Below, piece after piece: positions 1-8,282 of a stretch of 64,000 nt of DNA. The stretch is from Prochlorococcus sp. AG-347-E03 (GTDB taxonomy: Bacteria; Cyanobacteriota; Cyanobacteriia; PCC-6307; Cyanobiaceae). The DNA lies in NCBI GenBank assembly GCA_003279115.1, contig QCBG01000002.1, forward strand, positions 1 through 64,000, in the 5' to 3' direction. The notes beneath the pieces were generated by a model, which had not been told where the DNA came from, did not search any database, and worked only from the letters and a program-made list of their open reading frames with translations. How positions within the stretch are numbered: position 1 is the stretch's first letter; each line of letters begins with the position of its first letter. A program made the translations under genes and the position numbers.

Positions 1-1179
1 GATTTTGAATTCTTTATAAATGTCTGGCCAAAATTTTAAAGATTTTAGACCTTCTAAACCTCCTTGACTGAGGGAGTATTTATTACACCAATTTAAAAAT
101 TCTGAGACATCTTTTGGACATCTTTTGAGTTGCAAAAGCATATCTGATAAAACTTGTCCTGCCTGGAAATTCCTTGTTGGTTTTCCTTCAGTTGGCAGAG
201 TCATGCTCCCTAAAACATCAGCCTTAACAGCATTTAATTGAGAAAAAGTATAATCTCCTTTTTCAAAAAATTTATCATTAATTTTTTCCTTTGCACTAAT
301 AATTTCTTCACCATAACCAAGTTCCTTTAATGAAAGATATTTATTGTCTAATTTATTTTCTTTTCTAACTTGTAATGATACTGATGCGGCCTGGTCCAAA
401 CATTGCGTCAACAAAATCGTATTAACGGTAGGTAGCATTCCTGGCTTATCGGAATGAAAGTTATTTACAAAACCTGCAAATATGGATGAGATATTTTTTA
501 TTGATTTTATATATTGACATTCAATATTATGCACTCCAGGAGAAACTTGGATTTTCGGTGACAATTGATTCAAAATTCGGGCTCCTAATAAAGCAGTTAG
601 GGCATCAGGATGGCAGAAATTCGCAGTAAAACTATCATTAGGATTTCGTAAAGCTCCGTGACGATGAAACCCTGTAAAAAAAGCTAAATTTGGATATTTA
701 TTACAGAGAATAAAGGGGGTTTTGTTTTTATTATCAATGCAAAAAGAACCAACGAGGCAGCCAAGAACCACATTTTCTCTTTTTAAAGTTTTTCTAAGTT
801 TTAAAGCATCTTTAACATCATCTTGTATATGATTACTGTTTGAAGCAAGAATAACCATCTCACATTCCATGAGAAGATCTTTTAGATCAAAAGACTTTCT
901 TATTCCTTCTGAAGAATAATGTCCCATTGTCTTAATCTTTTCAATAGTCTCATTATCCATATCAGAAAGAACATCATTTGAGAAAGCGCCTAACAAATCT
1001 CTATCTTCCCTGGGAGCTAAGAGAATATTATTTGATTTTCCATGCATAGCACAGTTATATGCAAGTGATGCAGGATATAAACCAACACTGTAGAATCCAA
1101 CTTTGCTGTTCTCTAAATCTTCAATCAATGAATAAAAATATTTTTCATCATTTATGTTTTCTATAAAATTATTCTTCAT
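1..1179 (-). CDS. Conserved protein of unknown function, Rossmann-like N-terminus (partial, runs off left edge)
   Basis: An uninterrupted reading frame of 393 codons starts with ATG at 1179 on the minus strand and has no stop before base 1, so the C-terminus is missing. The first about 50 residues contain a stretch (VGLYPASLAYNCAMHGKS) that resembles the nucleotide-binding turn of a Rossmann fold, followed by an alternating strand/helix pattern and a His/Arg-rich segment (GFHRHGALRNPNDS) near residue 180. I do not recognise the family. It is divergent from the glucosylglycerol-phosphatase homologue that starts 167 bases away, and the two may share a control region and a pathway, but this is inference only. 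An NAD(P)-dependent dehydrogenase-like protein is the most natural guess. That a real gene is present is secure; its function is not. Confidence 0.85.
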   Translation of the reverse strand, partial: MKNNFIENINDEKYFYSLIEDLENSKVGFYSVGLYPASLAYNCAMHGKSNNILLAPREDRDLLGAFSNDVLSDMDNETIEKIKTMGHYSSEGIRKSFDLKDLLMECEMVILASNSNHIQDDVKDALKLRKTLKRENVVLGCLVGSFCIDNKNKTPFILCNKYPNLAFFTGFHRHGALRNPNDSFTANFCHPDALTALLGARILNQLSPKIQVSPGVHNIECQYIKSIKNISSIFAGFVNNFHSDKPGMLPTVNTILLTQCLDQAASVSLQVRKENKLDNKYLSLKELGYGEEIISAKEKINDKFFEKGDYTFSQLNAVKADVLGSMTLPTEGKPTRNFQAGQVLSDMLLQLKRCPKDVSEFLNWCNKYSLSQGGLEGLKSLKFWPDIYKEFKI

Positions 1180-1346
1180 TTTTGGAAATTCTTGATAATT
1201 TTTTTAATTTCTAACCCATACCAACATTTTTCTACATTAAAGCAATTCTTGACCATAGCAAATTATTTATTGTAAATATTGAATTTTATAATTTATAATT
1301 TCTTTGAGATATAGAAATTAAATTAAAAATAGAAATAATTATAAAT

Positions 1347-2567
1347 ATGGAATATATAGCAAGTAATTTAAAGGCGCTAAAACAATTAATTTCTTCTAAG
1401 AATATCTTAATTATTCAAGACATTGACGGAGTTTGCATCCCTTTAGTTAAAGATCCAATGACTAGAAAATTAGAATCAAAATATATCTATGCAGTAAAAG
1501 AATTTGCAGAGGAATTCTTTGTATTAACTTGCGGGGAACATGAAGGTCCAAGAGGGGTTAACAGAATAATAGAAAGCAGTTTAAGAAGCACTTCTAAACC
1601 TAAGAACAAAGGTCTTTATTTAAGAGGTTTAGCAGCCTGTGGAGTTGAGTATCAAGACAACAATGGTGAAATAAGTTTTGAAGGAGTCTCAGAACAAGAA
1701 CTAAATTTTTTATCTAAGGTACCTAGTTTAATAAGACCAAAGTTTAATTTTATAGTTAAGAATATTTTTCCTGAACTTAGCCAAGAAGATATCAATTTTC
1801 ACGCAGTAAAATCAATATGTAAAACACGCTTCTCGCCAACGATAAATTTCAATAGTCTATTTGATTTAGTTCATAAAGATTCTGATAAAAGAAAGCTTAT
1901 TCAAATTAGTTTTGAAAAAATGATGAATGAAATCATTTTAAAAGCTGAATCCGAAGGCCTCAAAAACTCATTTTTCCTTCATATTTCACCAAATTTAGGT
2001 AATAAAAATGGTAGAGAAATAATTAAACTTTCTTCTCAAGATGATATTGGATCAACAGACATACAATTACTCATTAAAGGAGCAGTTAAAGATTCTGGAG
2101 TTTTATTTCTTATAAATAAATTTATTGCGGATAAAACTGGTATAGCTCCTTTTGGGAGAAATTTTAATTTTAGAAACTCTCCAAATTCTGTTACGGAAAA
2201 AATTGATTTATGCAAAAGAACTATTCAAAAAGAAGATATGCCTTTGATTGTAGGAGTTGGTGACACAGTCACATCAAAAAAAAATAATGATGAAAAAAGT
2301 TATTCAAGAGGAGGAAGTGACAGGTCTTTTCTAGAATTAATACAAATATTAGGTAATGAATTTGGGATTAAGAATAAAATCATTTTTGTAGATAGTAGTT
2401 CTGGTGAAGTTGAAAGACCCTCTACAAAAAAAACTGGTTTAATAGGGATTAGTGATCTTCATGACAACTTAAAATTTGACATAGTTTTTAAAAATGGGCC
2501 CAAAGAATACATAAGTTGGTTTATTGAACTTGCTAATGAGAGATCAAACTTTAAAAAAAATAGTTGA
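1347..2567 (+). CDS. stpA: Glucosylglycerol-3-phosphatase homologue (StpA/GgpP family, HAD-like)
   Basis: In Synechocystis, StpA removes phosphate from glucosylglycerol-3-phosphate, the last step of compatible-solute synthesis. The 406-residue product has the expected length. The family hallmark QDIDGVC, giving the HAD DxD pair D25/D27, is followed by a segment like VLTCGEHEGPRGV, and the C-terminal third has VGVGDTVTS and RGGSDRSFLELIQ; all match the remembered Synechocystis protein. The ATG at 1347 gives a full N-terminus. The partner synthase GgpS is not in this window, and as far as I know high-light Prochlorococcus make glucosylglycerate rather than glucosylglycerol, so the real substrate may differ. 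arsS follows 40 bases downstream on the same strand. Family assignment is strong; the physiological substrate is open. Confidence 0.85.
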   Translation: MEYIASNLKALKQLISSKNILIIQDIDGVCIPLVKDPMTRKLESKYIYAVKEFAEEFFVLTCGEHEGPRGVNRIIESSLRSTSKPKNKGLYLRGLAACGVEYQDNNGEISFEGVSEQELNFLSKVPSLIRPKFNFIVKNIFPELSQEDINFHAVKSICKTRFSPTINFNSLFDLVHKDSDKRKLIQISFEKMMNEIILKAESEGLKNSFFLHISPNLGNKNGREIIKLSSQDDIGSTDIQLLIKGAVKDSGVLFLINKFIADKTGIAPFGRNFNFRNSPNSVTEKIDLCKRTIQKEDMPLIVGVGDTVTSKKNNDEKSYSRGGSDRSFLELIQILGNEFGIKNKIIFVDSSSGEVERPSTKKTGLIGISDLHDNLKFDIVFKNGPKEYISWFIELANERSNFKKNS

Positions 2568-2607
2568 CTTTTTTATTTTCGAATGACAATTTATAAATAA
2601 TAAGTTC

Positions 2608-3540
2608 ATGAAAGAAAAATTCCCTTCAATATATAAAGAACCTATAGAAACATTGCAAATTAATATAGGTTATAAGTGCAATCAGGCTTGTAAGCATTGT
2701 CATGTCAATTCGAGTCCCCTAAGGACTGAAAAGATGTCCAATGAAATAATATCTCTTATTCCAAAGATAATTGAAAAATACAAAATCAAGACTTTAGATA
2801 TTACAGGTGGTGCGCCAGAACTTCACCCGGAATTTAAAAACCTAATAACCAGCTTAAGCACAAAACAAGTTGATATTATTGATAGGTGCAATTTGACAAT
2901 TTTTTTTGAAGAAGGTTATGAAGATCTTCCTCAATTTCTTGCAAAAAATAAAGTGATAGTTACTGCTTCGTTACCGTGTTATGAAAAAAATAATGTTGAT
3001 TTTCAAAGGGGTTTTGGCGTTTTTGAAAAGAGTATTAATGCCATTAAAATTCTTAATGATTTAGGCTATGGAAAGAAAGAAAATGGATTACAATTAAACC
3101 TTGTTTACAATCCTGTAAGCCCAATCCTTCCTCCTTCTCAGGAGATATTGGAGAAGGATTATAAAAAAATACTATTCGAAAAATACAATATCGTTTTTAA
3201 TAATTTATACACAATAACTAATATGCCAATAAATAGATATGAAGAATCTCTTAGAAGAGAAGGGAAACTAAATACTTATTACAAATTACTAAAAGAAAAT
3301 TTTAATGAAAAAAATTTAGAAAATCTTATGTGTAAAAAGACAATTAGCGTAAATTGGCTAGGAGAAATTTATGATTGTGATTTTAACCAACAGATAAATT
3401 TCCGAGAGAATGAAGGACCAAAGACGCTTTTTGATCTATTGGATGAATCATTTACTTTTGACTACGGGGTAGCTGTAAAAGAACATTGTTTTGCTTGCAC
3501 TGCAGGTGCGGGGTCAAGTTGTGGAGGGACTTTAAGTTAA
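2608..3540 (+). CDS. arsS: Arsenosugar biosynthesis radical SAM protein ArsS
   Basis: ArsS is thought to join the 5'-deoxyadenosyl group of S-adenosylmethionine to dimethylarsenite on the way to arsenosugars, a detoxification route common in marine phototrophs. The sequence shows the radical-SAM CxxxCxxC cluster motif (C24, C28, C31 in YKCNQACKHCH), a GGAPE segment near residue 68 for SAM contacts, and a Cys-rich C-terminus (CFACTAGAGSSCGG) of the DUF3641 type that may hold an auxiliary Fe-S cluster. The length of 310 residues fits the family. The usual partner, the arsenite methyltransferase ArsM, is not in the window. The gene converges on a Fur-family regulator 6 bases away. The family call is confident; the reaction is taken from the literature on homologues. 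Confidence 0.85.
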   Translation: MKEKFPSIYKEPIETLQINIGYKCNQACKHCHVNSSPLRTEKMSNEIISLIPKIIEKYKIKTLDITGGAPELHPEFKNLITSLSTKQVDIIDRCNLTIFFEEGYEDLPQFLAKNKVIVTASLPCYEKNNVDFQRGFGVFEKSINAIKILNDLGYGKKENGLQLNLVYNPVSPILPPSQEILEKDYKKILFEKYNIVFNNLYTITNMPINRYEESLRREGKLNTYYKLLKENFNEKNLENLMCKKTISVNWLGEIYDCDFNQQINFRENEGPKTLFDLLDESFTFDYGVAVKEHCFACTAGAGSSCGGTLS

Positions 3541-3546
3541 AACCTG

Positions 3547-3999
3547 TTAAATGCAATTAGGACAAATAGCTCTTACATTTAAAGAGGATTCAATTAGTTT
3601 AAAACCATTAACTTTTGCTGCAACTTTGCCTGCCTCTAAAACCTCGTCATTTTCGAATTCTTCTGTTCTTCCACACCTAATGCAAATCAAATGATGATGA
3701 TCCGGTGTATCGTTACTAAGCAATTCATATCTGTGTCCACCCTCACTGAGTTCTAATTCATGAAGCAAACCCATTTGTACTAAAAGTCTTAAAGTTCTAT
3801 AAATTGTTGCCAGTGAAACTTTGGAGCTCGTTTTAACTAACTTTTCATGAACCTCTTCAGCACTAAGATGCGTTCCAGAGCCAATGTTTTCAAATAAATC
3901 AAGAACCTTTAGCCTCTGCGGAGTTAATCTTTTCCCATCTCTATGTAATCCATCACCAAGAGGAGATGTGATGACTTTGTATTGAGAGGATAATGACAA
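3547..3999 (-). CDS. Fur-family metal-responsive transcription regulator
   Basis: The 150-residue product has a winged helix (RLTPQRLKVLDLF, then HLSAEEVHEKL and SLATIYRTLRLLVQMGLL) and the metal-binding dimerisation domain with HHHLICIRCGRTEEF and a terminal CPNC, which together give a typical structural zinc site (two CxxC pairs) and the His-rich regulatory site. The wing and SLATIYRTL helix are closest to cyanobacterial Fur/Zur rather than to the PerR-like FurC type. It is a single gene on the minus strand, convergent with arsS and divergent from an isochorismatase-like gene. Whether it senses iron, zinc or peroxide cannot be told from the sequence. No clear Fur box palindrome is visible in its upstream region (4000-4115). 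Confidence 0.85.
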   Translation of the reverse strand: MSLSSQYKVITSPLGDGLHRDGKRLTPQRLKVLDLFENIGSGTHLSAEEVHEKLVKTSSKVSLATIYRTLRLLVQMGLLHELELSEGGHRYELLSNDTPDHHHLICIRCGRTEEFENDEVLEAGKVAAKVNGFKLIESSLNVRAICPNCI

Positions 4000-4115
4000 A
4001 ATTAACCTATAGCTGTTCTCAATAATAACTCTAGATGAGAGTAAAACAACTTATTGATTTAAAATGTTTACTAAAGTTCTTCAAAATATTATGTTAAATG
4101 TATCTTTAAATGTAA

Positions 4116-4685
4116 ATGATGAATGATCAAGAAATCTCTTCTGATAAATTATCATCGAAAGTAAACGCCTTGATAATTATTGATATTCAAGAAAAAATAA
4201 TAAGACCAATTTTTAATAAGGATTCAATAATCAAAAACATTAAAAAGCTAGTAAATGCTTACCAAATTTTAGAAGAAAACATATATATATCTGAACAGAA
4301 CCCACTCAAATTGGGTGCAACAATACCTGAATTATTGCCCAAAAATGGATTTAAAAAAATTGAGAAAATGGAATTTAGCTTAGCTAACATAAAAGAATTT
4401 TTAGAAGAACTTAAAAATAAAAAAATTACAAATTTGATAGTTTGTGGTATCGAAACGCATATTTGTATTCAACAAACAGCCTTAGATTGTTTACAAAAAG
4501 GATTTGAAGTTATTCTCGTATCAGATGCTATGAGCAGTCGAAATAGGGTGGATCATGAAATAGCATTACAAAGAATGACTAAGAGTGGGGCGATCTTAAC
4601 AACAACTGAATCAATAATTTTTGAATTATGCAAAACTGCGGATAGAAAAGAATTTAAAGAAATTAGAAATATAATAATAAGTTAA
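4116..4685 (+). CDS. Isochorismatase-family cysteine hydrolase (nicotinamidase-like)
   Basis: The 189-residue protein has the catalytic triad layout of the isochorismatase-like fold: D23 in IIDIQEK, K84 in KIEKMEF, and the nucleophile C117 in the GIETHICIQQTALD segment. Members hydrolyse amides such as nicotinamide or related small molecules, or enol ethers; substrate cannot be inferred from the motif alone. The length and the short N-terminal extension before the first strand are normal for the YcaC/nicotinamidase-like branch. ATG codons at 4116 and 4119 are equally possible starts. It lies alone between fur and an MscS gene, with about 75 bases to the next gene. The fold is sure, the substrate unknown. 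Confidence 0.8.
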   Translation: MMNDQEISSDKLSSKVNALIIIDIQEKIIRPIFNKDSIIKNIKKLVNAYQILEENIYISEQNPLKLGATIPELLPKNGFKKIEKMEFSLANIKEFLEELKNKKITNLIVCGIETHICIQQTALDCLQKGFEVILVSDAMSSRNRVDHEIALQRMTKSGAILTTTESIIFELCKTADRKEFKEIRNIIIS

Positions 4686-4763
4686 AGAAAAATAAATACT
4701 GGTTTGTTGTTGAGAGATAATTTAAAATTTTATTAGAGATAAATTTTTAGGGTTTATTTGAAT

Positions 4764-5795
4764 ATGAAATTAGTTACTGAAAACTTCCTTCTGGCAATAT
4801 CTATTTTTTTTATTGGAACTTTATTGTCGATAATAATCTCTAAACTTTCAAAAATATTTTTTAAAAAGATTTCCAAAAGAACAAAAACAAATTTCGATGA
4901 TTTTATTTTTGAGGTAATCTCTGGAATTATAAAACCTATAGGTTTCCTCCTTTCATTTTATTTTTCAATTGACTATTTTTTTGCTGATGAAATAACTTTC
5001 ATCTCTGTCTTATTGAATATTCTGAAATTATTTATATTAATAATCATCATAAAAGCTCTCAACAAAGTTTTAATAAGATCTTTAACAGAATCGACCTCGA
5101 AAATTAATGATTCCTCAATTAGTTCAATGGTATCTTCACTAACTCCATTGATAAAAGCATTAACATGGACTATTGGTTCAATATTTTTCTTACAAAATAT
5201 AGGTGTTCAAATGACTGCTATATGGGCTTTACTAAGTGCAGGAGGTATTGGAGCAGGATTAGCTTTGAAAGATCCAGTTCAGGAGTTTTTTGAATATATA
5301 ACAATTTTGCTTGATAAACCTTTTCAAAAAGGTGAGTTTATAAAATCTGATGGAGTCCTCGGAATGGTTGAGAGAGTGGGAGTACGATCCTCAAGGATAA
5401 GAAGTATTAATGGAGAAGTAATAGTAATGAGCAACAGCGCCCTAACAAATGGAATAATTTCAAATTACGCACAAATGGAAAAAAGGAGGTTAGTGCATAA
5501 ATTAGGAGTTGTTTATGAAACCTCTCCAAAACTTATGAAATTGATTCCAATTATAATTGAAAAAATAGTTGAAGAGACAAAAGATGCTTCTTTTGATAGA
5601 TGTCATTTCACAGATTTCGGCGACTTCAGTCTTAATTTCGAACTTGTTTATTACATCCCAACAAATAATTATCTCGCTGCAATGGAAGCTCAACAATCTA
5701 TAAATTTAAGAATTATTGAGGAATTTGCGGTTAATAACATAGAGTTTGCATTCCCAACACAAACCTTAAATATTGAAAATAACAAATCCAAATGA
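4764..5795 (+). CDS. Small-conductance mechanosensitive channel (MscS family)
   Basis: The protein is an integral membrane channel that opens when turgor rises and lets ions and small solutes leave the cell. There are about four hydrophobic segments in the first 170 residues, the last being the pore helix (GIGAGLALKDPVQEFFEYI, near 165-180), followed by the beta domain (LDKPFQKGEFIKSDGVLGMVERVGVRSSRIRSINGE in outline) and a C-terminal alpha/beta domain. The frame is open back to a TTG at 4758, but the ATG at 4764 is the more likely start. The 3' end overlaps the end of the opposite-strand SDR gene by about 30 bases. The length of about 343 residues is typical for a short MscS. Confidence 0.85.
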   Translation: MKLVTENFLLAISIFFIGTLLSIIISKLSKIFFKKISKRTKTNFDDFIFEVISGIIKPIGFLLSFYFSIDYFFADEITFISVLLNILKLFILIIIIKALNKVLIRSLTESTSKINDSSISSMVSSLTPLIKALTWTIGSIFFLQNIGVQMTAIWALLSAGGIGAGLALKDPVQEFFEYITILLDKPFQKGEFIKSDGVLGMVERVGVRSSRIRSINGEVIVMSNSALTNGIISNYAQMEKRRLVHKLGVVYETSPKLMKLIPIIIEKIVEETKDASFDRCHFTDFGDFSLNFELVYYIPTNNYLAAMEAQQSINLRIIEEFAVNNIEFAFPTQTLNIENNKSK

Positions 5796-6767
5796 TCTAC
5801 AAATCTCTTCACTTACAATCCAGAGTTTTGATGCCAACTCAGAATTATTTGCCTCATCACTAACCTTACTTTCAACTAATTTATGTTTTTTAAAAGATAT
5901 AAGTTTATTACTTAAATGAACGTAACCAATATTATTTAAATTTGAATCAAAAACAATTTCAGAAAGAATCTTACCAGCATTTTCAATACTTTCAGAAATT
6001 CCTAAAATATTTTTTGCAGTTTTAGAAAAAATTAAATATCCAAAGAGATTAAAACGTCTACTATATCTAAAAAAACCGAGATCATCATTTGGTATTACTA
6101 GACCAGGAGCCCAAGTAATTACAGAAATTTTACTGGAGGAAATTTTAAATTTTTTTTCAAGTTCTTTAGCAAACAAAATATTACATAACTTACTATTTTT
6201 ATAAGCTTCATCAGCATTAAAATTTAAAAATTGCCCAGTTACTTTTTTTCTAAAATCAACAAGTTTATTAAGTCCCGCTTTCTTTCCTACATTGCCTCCT
6301 GAACTTTTGGGGTCGTGAACATCTGATGATGTAATAATGATTCTAGATTCTTCTTTATCTATAATAAAATCTTTTAGGATATTCACCAAGTAAAAATGTG
6401 CAAGATGATTTACCGCAAAAGTTAGTTCTATGCATTGTTTTGATACTTTAGGGTAAAAAGAGCCTGTATATTGTAATCCTGCATTTAAAACAACTACATC
6501 TAAAAATATCTTTTTAGTAATAAAGTAATCTTTAATTTTTTTAATATTCTCTAGATCAGAAAGATCACAATTTTCAATAATATTTAAATATTTACTGAGG
6601 TAATTTTTATCAAAATATTTCTCAATTGTTTTGAGAAATTCATTCTTTCTTAATTCAGATTTTATTACAACGTATAAATTATTCTTCGTCTTTAGTAAAT
6701 TAATGATGGCAAAAAGCCCTATGCCCGAATTACCTCCAGTAATTAAAATATTTTTATTTTTAATCAT
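5766..6767 (-). CDS. Protochlorophyllide reductase-like short-chain dehydrogenase
   Basis: The 333-residue protein is a classical SDR: TGGNSGIG at residues 10-17 for the dinucleotide, NAG in the central sheet, and the catalytic YKNSK (YxxxK). Several segments recall light-dependent protochlorophyllide oxidoreductase (POR): the SSDVHDPKSSGG region, the YKNSKLCNILFAKELEKKF helix and a C-terminal part ending in a LW..SEEI-type helix. However, the POR substrate-region Cys found in the YPG-C sequence is not there; the equivalent reads WAPGLV. This looks like a POR paralogue that has lost protochlorophyllide specificity rather than the real POR. It is divergent from the lycopene cyclase gene, which could point to pigment or isoprenoid chemistry. 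Family sure, substrate unknown. Confidence 0.75.
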   Translation of the reverse strand: MIKNKNILITGGNSGIGLFAIINLLKTKNNLYVVIKSELRKNEFLKTIEKYFDKNYLSKYLNIIENCDLSDLENIKKIKDYFITKKIFLDVVVLNAGLQYTGSFYPKVSKQCIELTFAVNHLAHFYLVNILKDFIIDKEESRIIITSSDVHDPKSSGGNVGKKAGLNKLVDFRKKVTGQFLNFNADEAYKNSKLCNILFAKELEKKFKISSSKISVITWAPGLVIPNDDLGFFRYSRRFNLFGYLIFSKTAKNILGISESIENAGKILSEIVFDSNLNNIGYVHLSNKLISFKKHKLVESKVSDEANNSELASKLWIVSEEICRSFGFVIFNI

Positions 6768-6991
6768 TTAACTTGCTATATTTTTTTATAATAAAAAGAT
6801 TATTATAAGTATTTTTTATTTTGTAATCTTATAAATTATTGTTAAAACACTGAAAACTTAGTCACTAGTAATTAAGTAATTTGATTATTATTAATCTACT
6901 CTCATTACAAGTATTGGATGAAATATATAATCCTAAACGAAGATTTAATAATTTGTTCCGTAAAATTTCTTAATCATAAGATTTATATTTA

Positions 6992-8275
6992 ATGTCAAAA
7001 GGAATCATGCCAGATGTTCTTGTTTTGGGTGCAGGGCCTGCAGGTATGGCAATTGCCTCAGCTTTAGGGCAGGAAAAATTAAATGTTGAAGTGCTTTCTC
7101 CAAATGGACCAGATGAACCTTGGCCAAACACATATGGCATTTGGGGTAAAGAAGTTGATCAACTCGGGCTTCAAGATTTACTTGAATATAGATGGAAGAA
7201 TACCGTAAGTTTTTTTGGTCATGGAGCTTTAGAAGAACAGGACGATGAGAATAAAGCCACGGAACATTCACTAGATTATGGACTATTTGATAAGAAGAAA
7301 CTCCACAATTTTTGGTTTAATGAATGTAATAAGTCTTTTATTAAATGGCATCAAGGCTTTGCAAGCAAAATACATTATGAAAAATATAAAAGTACAGTAA
7401 CTACAAAAGATGGCAAGACTTATTCTGCAAGATTAGTAGTAGATGCGACAGGATATGATCCTGTTTTTCTTAAATTAAAATCGTGTGGTCCTTTAGCAGT
7501 ACAAACTTGTTATGGGATAGTGGGTCATTTTAGTAAACCTCCACTGAAAAAAGGTCAGTTTGTATTAATGGACTATAGAAATGACCATCTTAATGAAGAG
7601 CAAAGAAAAGAACCGCCCACTTTTCTTTATGCCATGGATATGGGAAATGGGAAATATTTTCTTGAAGAGACATCTCTTGGTTTAGTAAATCCTCTAACAA
7701 TGGAAAATTTAAAAGAGAGACTAGAGAAGAGGCTCTCTTATAGAGATATATCAATTACAAGCATGCAACACGAAGAGCTGGGTTTGTTTTTACCTATGAA
7801 TATGCCAATACCAGATTTCAAACAACAAATACTCGGATATGGTGGTGCTGCTTCAATGGTACATCCTGCATCCGGGTATTTAATAGGAAATGTTTTAAGA
7901 AGAGCTCCACTTGTCGCAAAAGCAGTTTCAGAAGCAATTAAAAACAAAAATCTTAGTACCTACCATATTGCTAGAAAAGGTTGGGAAACTTTATGGTCAA
8001 AAGAATTAATTAGAAAGAAGTCACTTTACCAATTTGGATTAGAAAAACTCATGAGGTTTGATGAAAAACTATTGAGAGAATTTTTTGGCAGTTTTTTCCA
8101 ACTACCTAAAAATCAATGGTATGGTTTTCTAACTGATACTCTTTCTTTAAAAGAGATTGTATATGCGATGTGGATAATGTTTATAAAGGCTCCATGGAGT
8201 GTAAAGAAAGGTCTTATGATTATGCATGGTAGAGAATTTAAAATGTTACTCAGGATAATATTTCCAAACATATAG
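6992..8275 (+). CDS. crtL-e: Lycopene cyclase, probably epsilon type (CrtL-e)
   Basis: The enzyme closes the end ring of lycopene; the epsilon type makes the ring that leads to alpha-carotene, a typical Prochlorococcus pigment. The 427 residues open with the FAD/NAD motif VLVLGAGPAGMAIA (near 10-22), then the cyclase signature PWPNTYGIWGKEVDQLGL, and in the C-terminal half GYGGAASMVHPASGYLIGNVLRRAP and a WETLW segment. The AASMVHPASGY and WYGFLTDTLSL segments resemble plant epsilon cyclases slightly more than beta cyclases. The remembered neighbourhood (about six genes from pcbA) also fits crtL-e of Prochlorococcus MED4. Membership of the CrtL family is certain; epsilon rather than beta is likely. 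An SDR starts 7 bases downstream and may be co-transcribed. Confidence 0.85.
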   Translation: MSKGIMPDVLVLGAGPAGMAIASALGQEKLNVEVLSPNGPDEPWPNTYGIWGKEVDQLGLQDLLEYRWKNTVSFFGHGALEEQDDENKATEHSLDYGLFDKKKLHNFWFNECNKSFIKWHQGFASKIHYEKYKSTVTTKDGKTYSARLVVDATGYDPVFLKLKSCGPLAVQTCYGIVGHFSKPPLKKGQFVLMDYRNDHLNEEQRKEPPTFLYAMDMGNGKYFLEETSLGLVNPLTMENLKERLEKRLSYRDISITSMQHEELGLFLPMNMPIPDFKQQILGYGGAASMVHPASGYLIGNVLRRAPLVAKAVSEAIKNKNLSTYHIARKGWETLWSKELIRKKSLYQFGLEKLMRFDEKLLREFFGSFFQLPKNQWYGFLTDTLSLKEIVYAMWIMFIKAPWSVKKGLMIMHGREFKMLLRIIFPNI

Positions 8276-8282
8276 TTTAAAA

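Noticed and set aside
7005-7947. Two minus-strand frames inside crtL-e
   Set aside because: Opposite a strongly conserved enzyme and with unlikely amino-acid composition.
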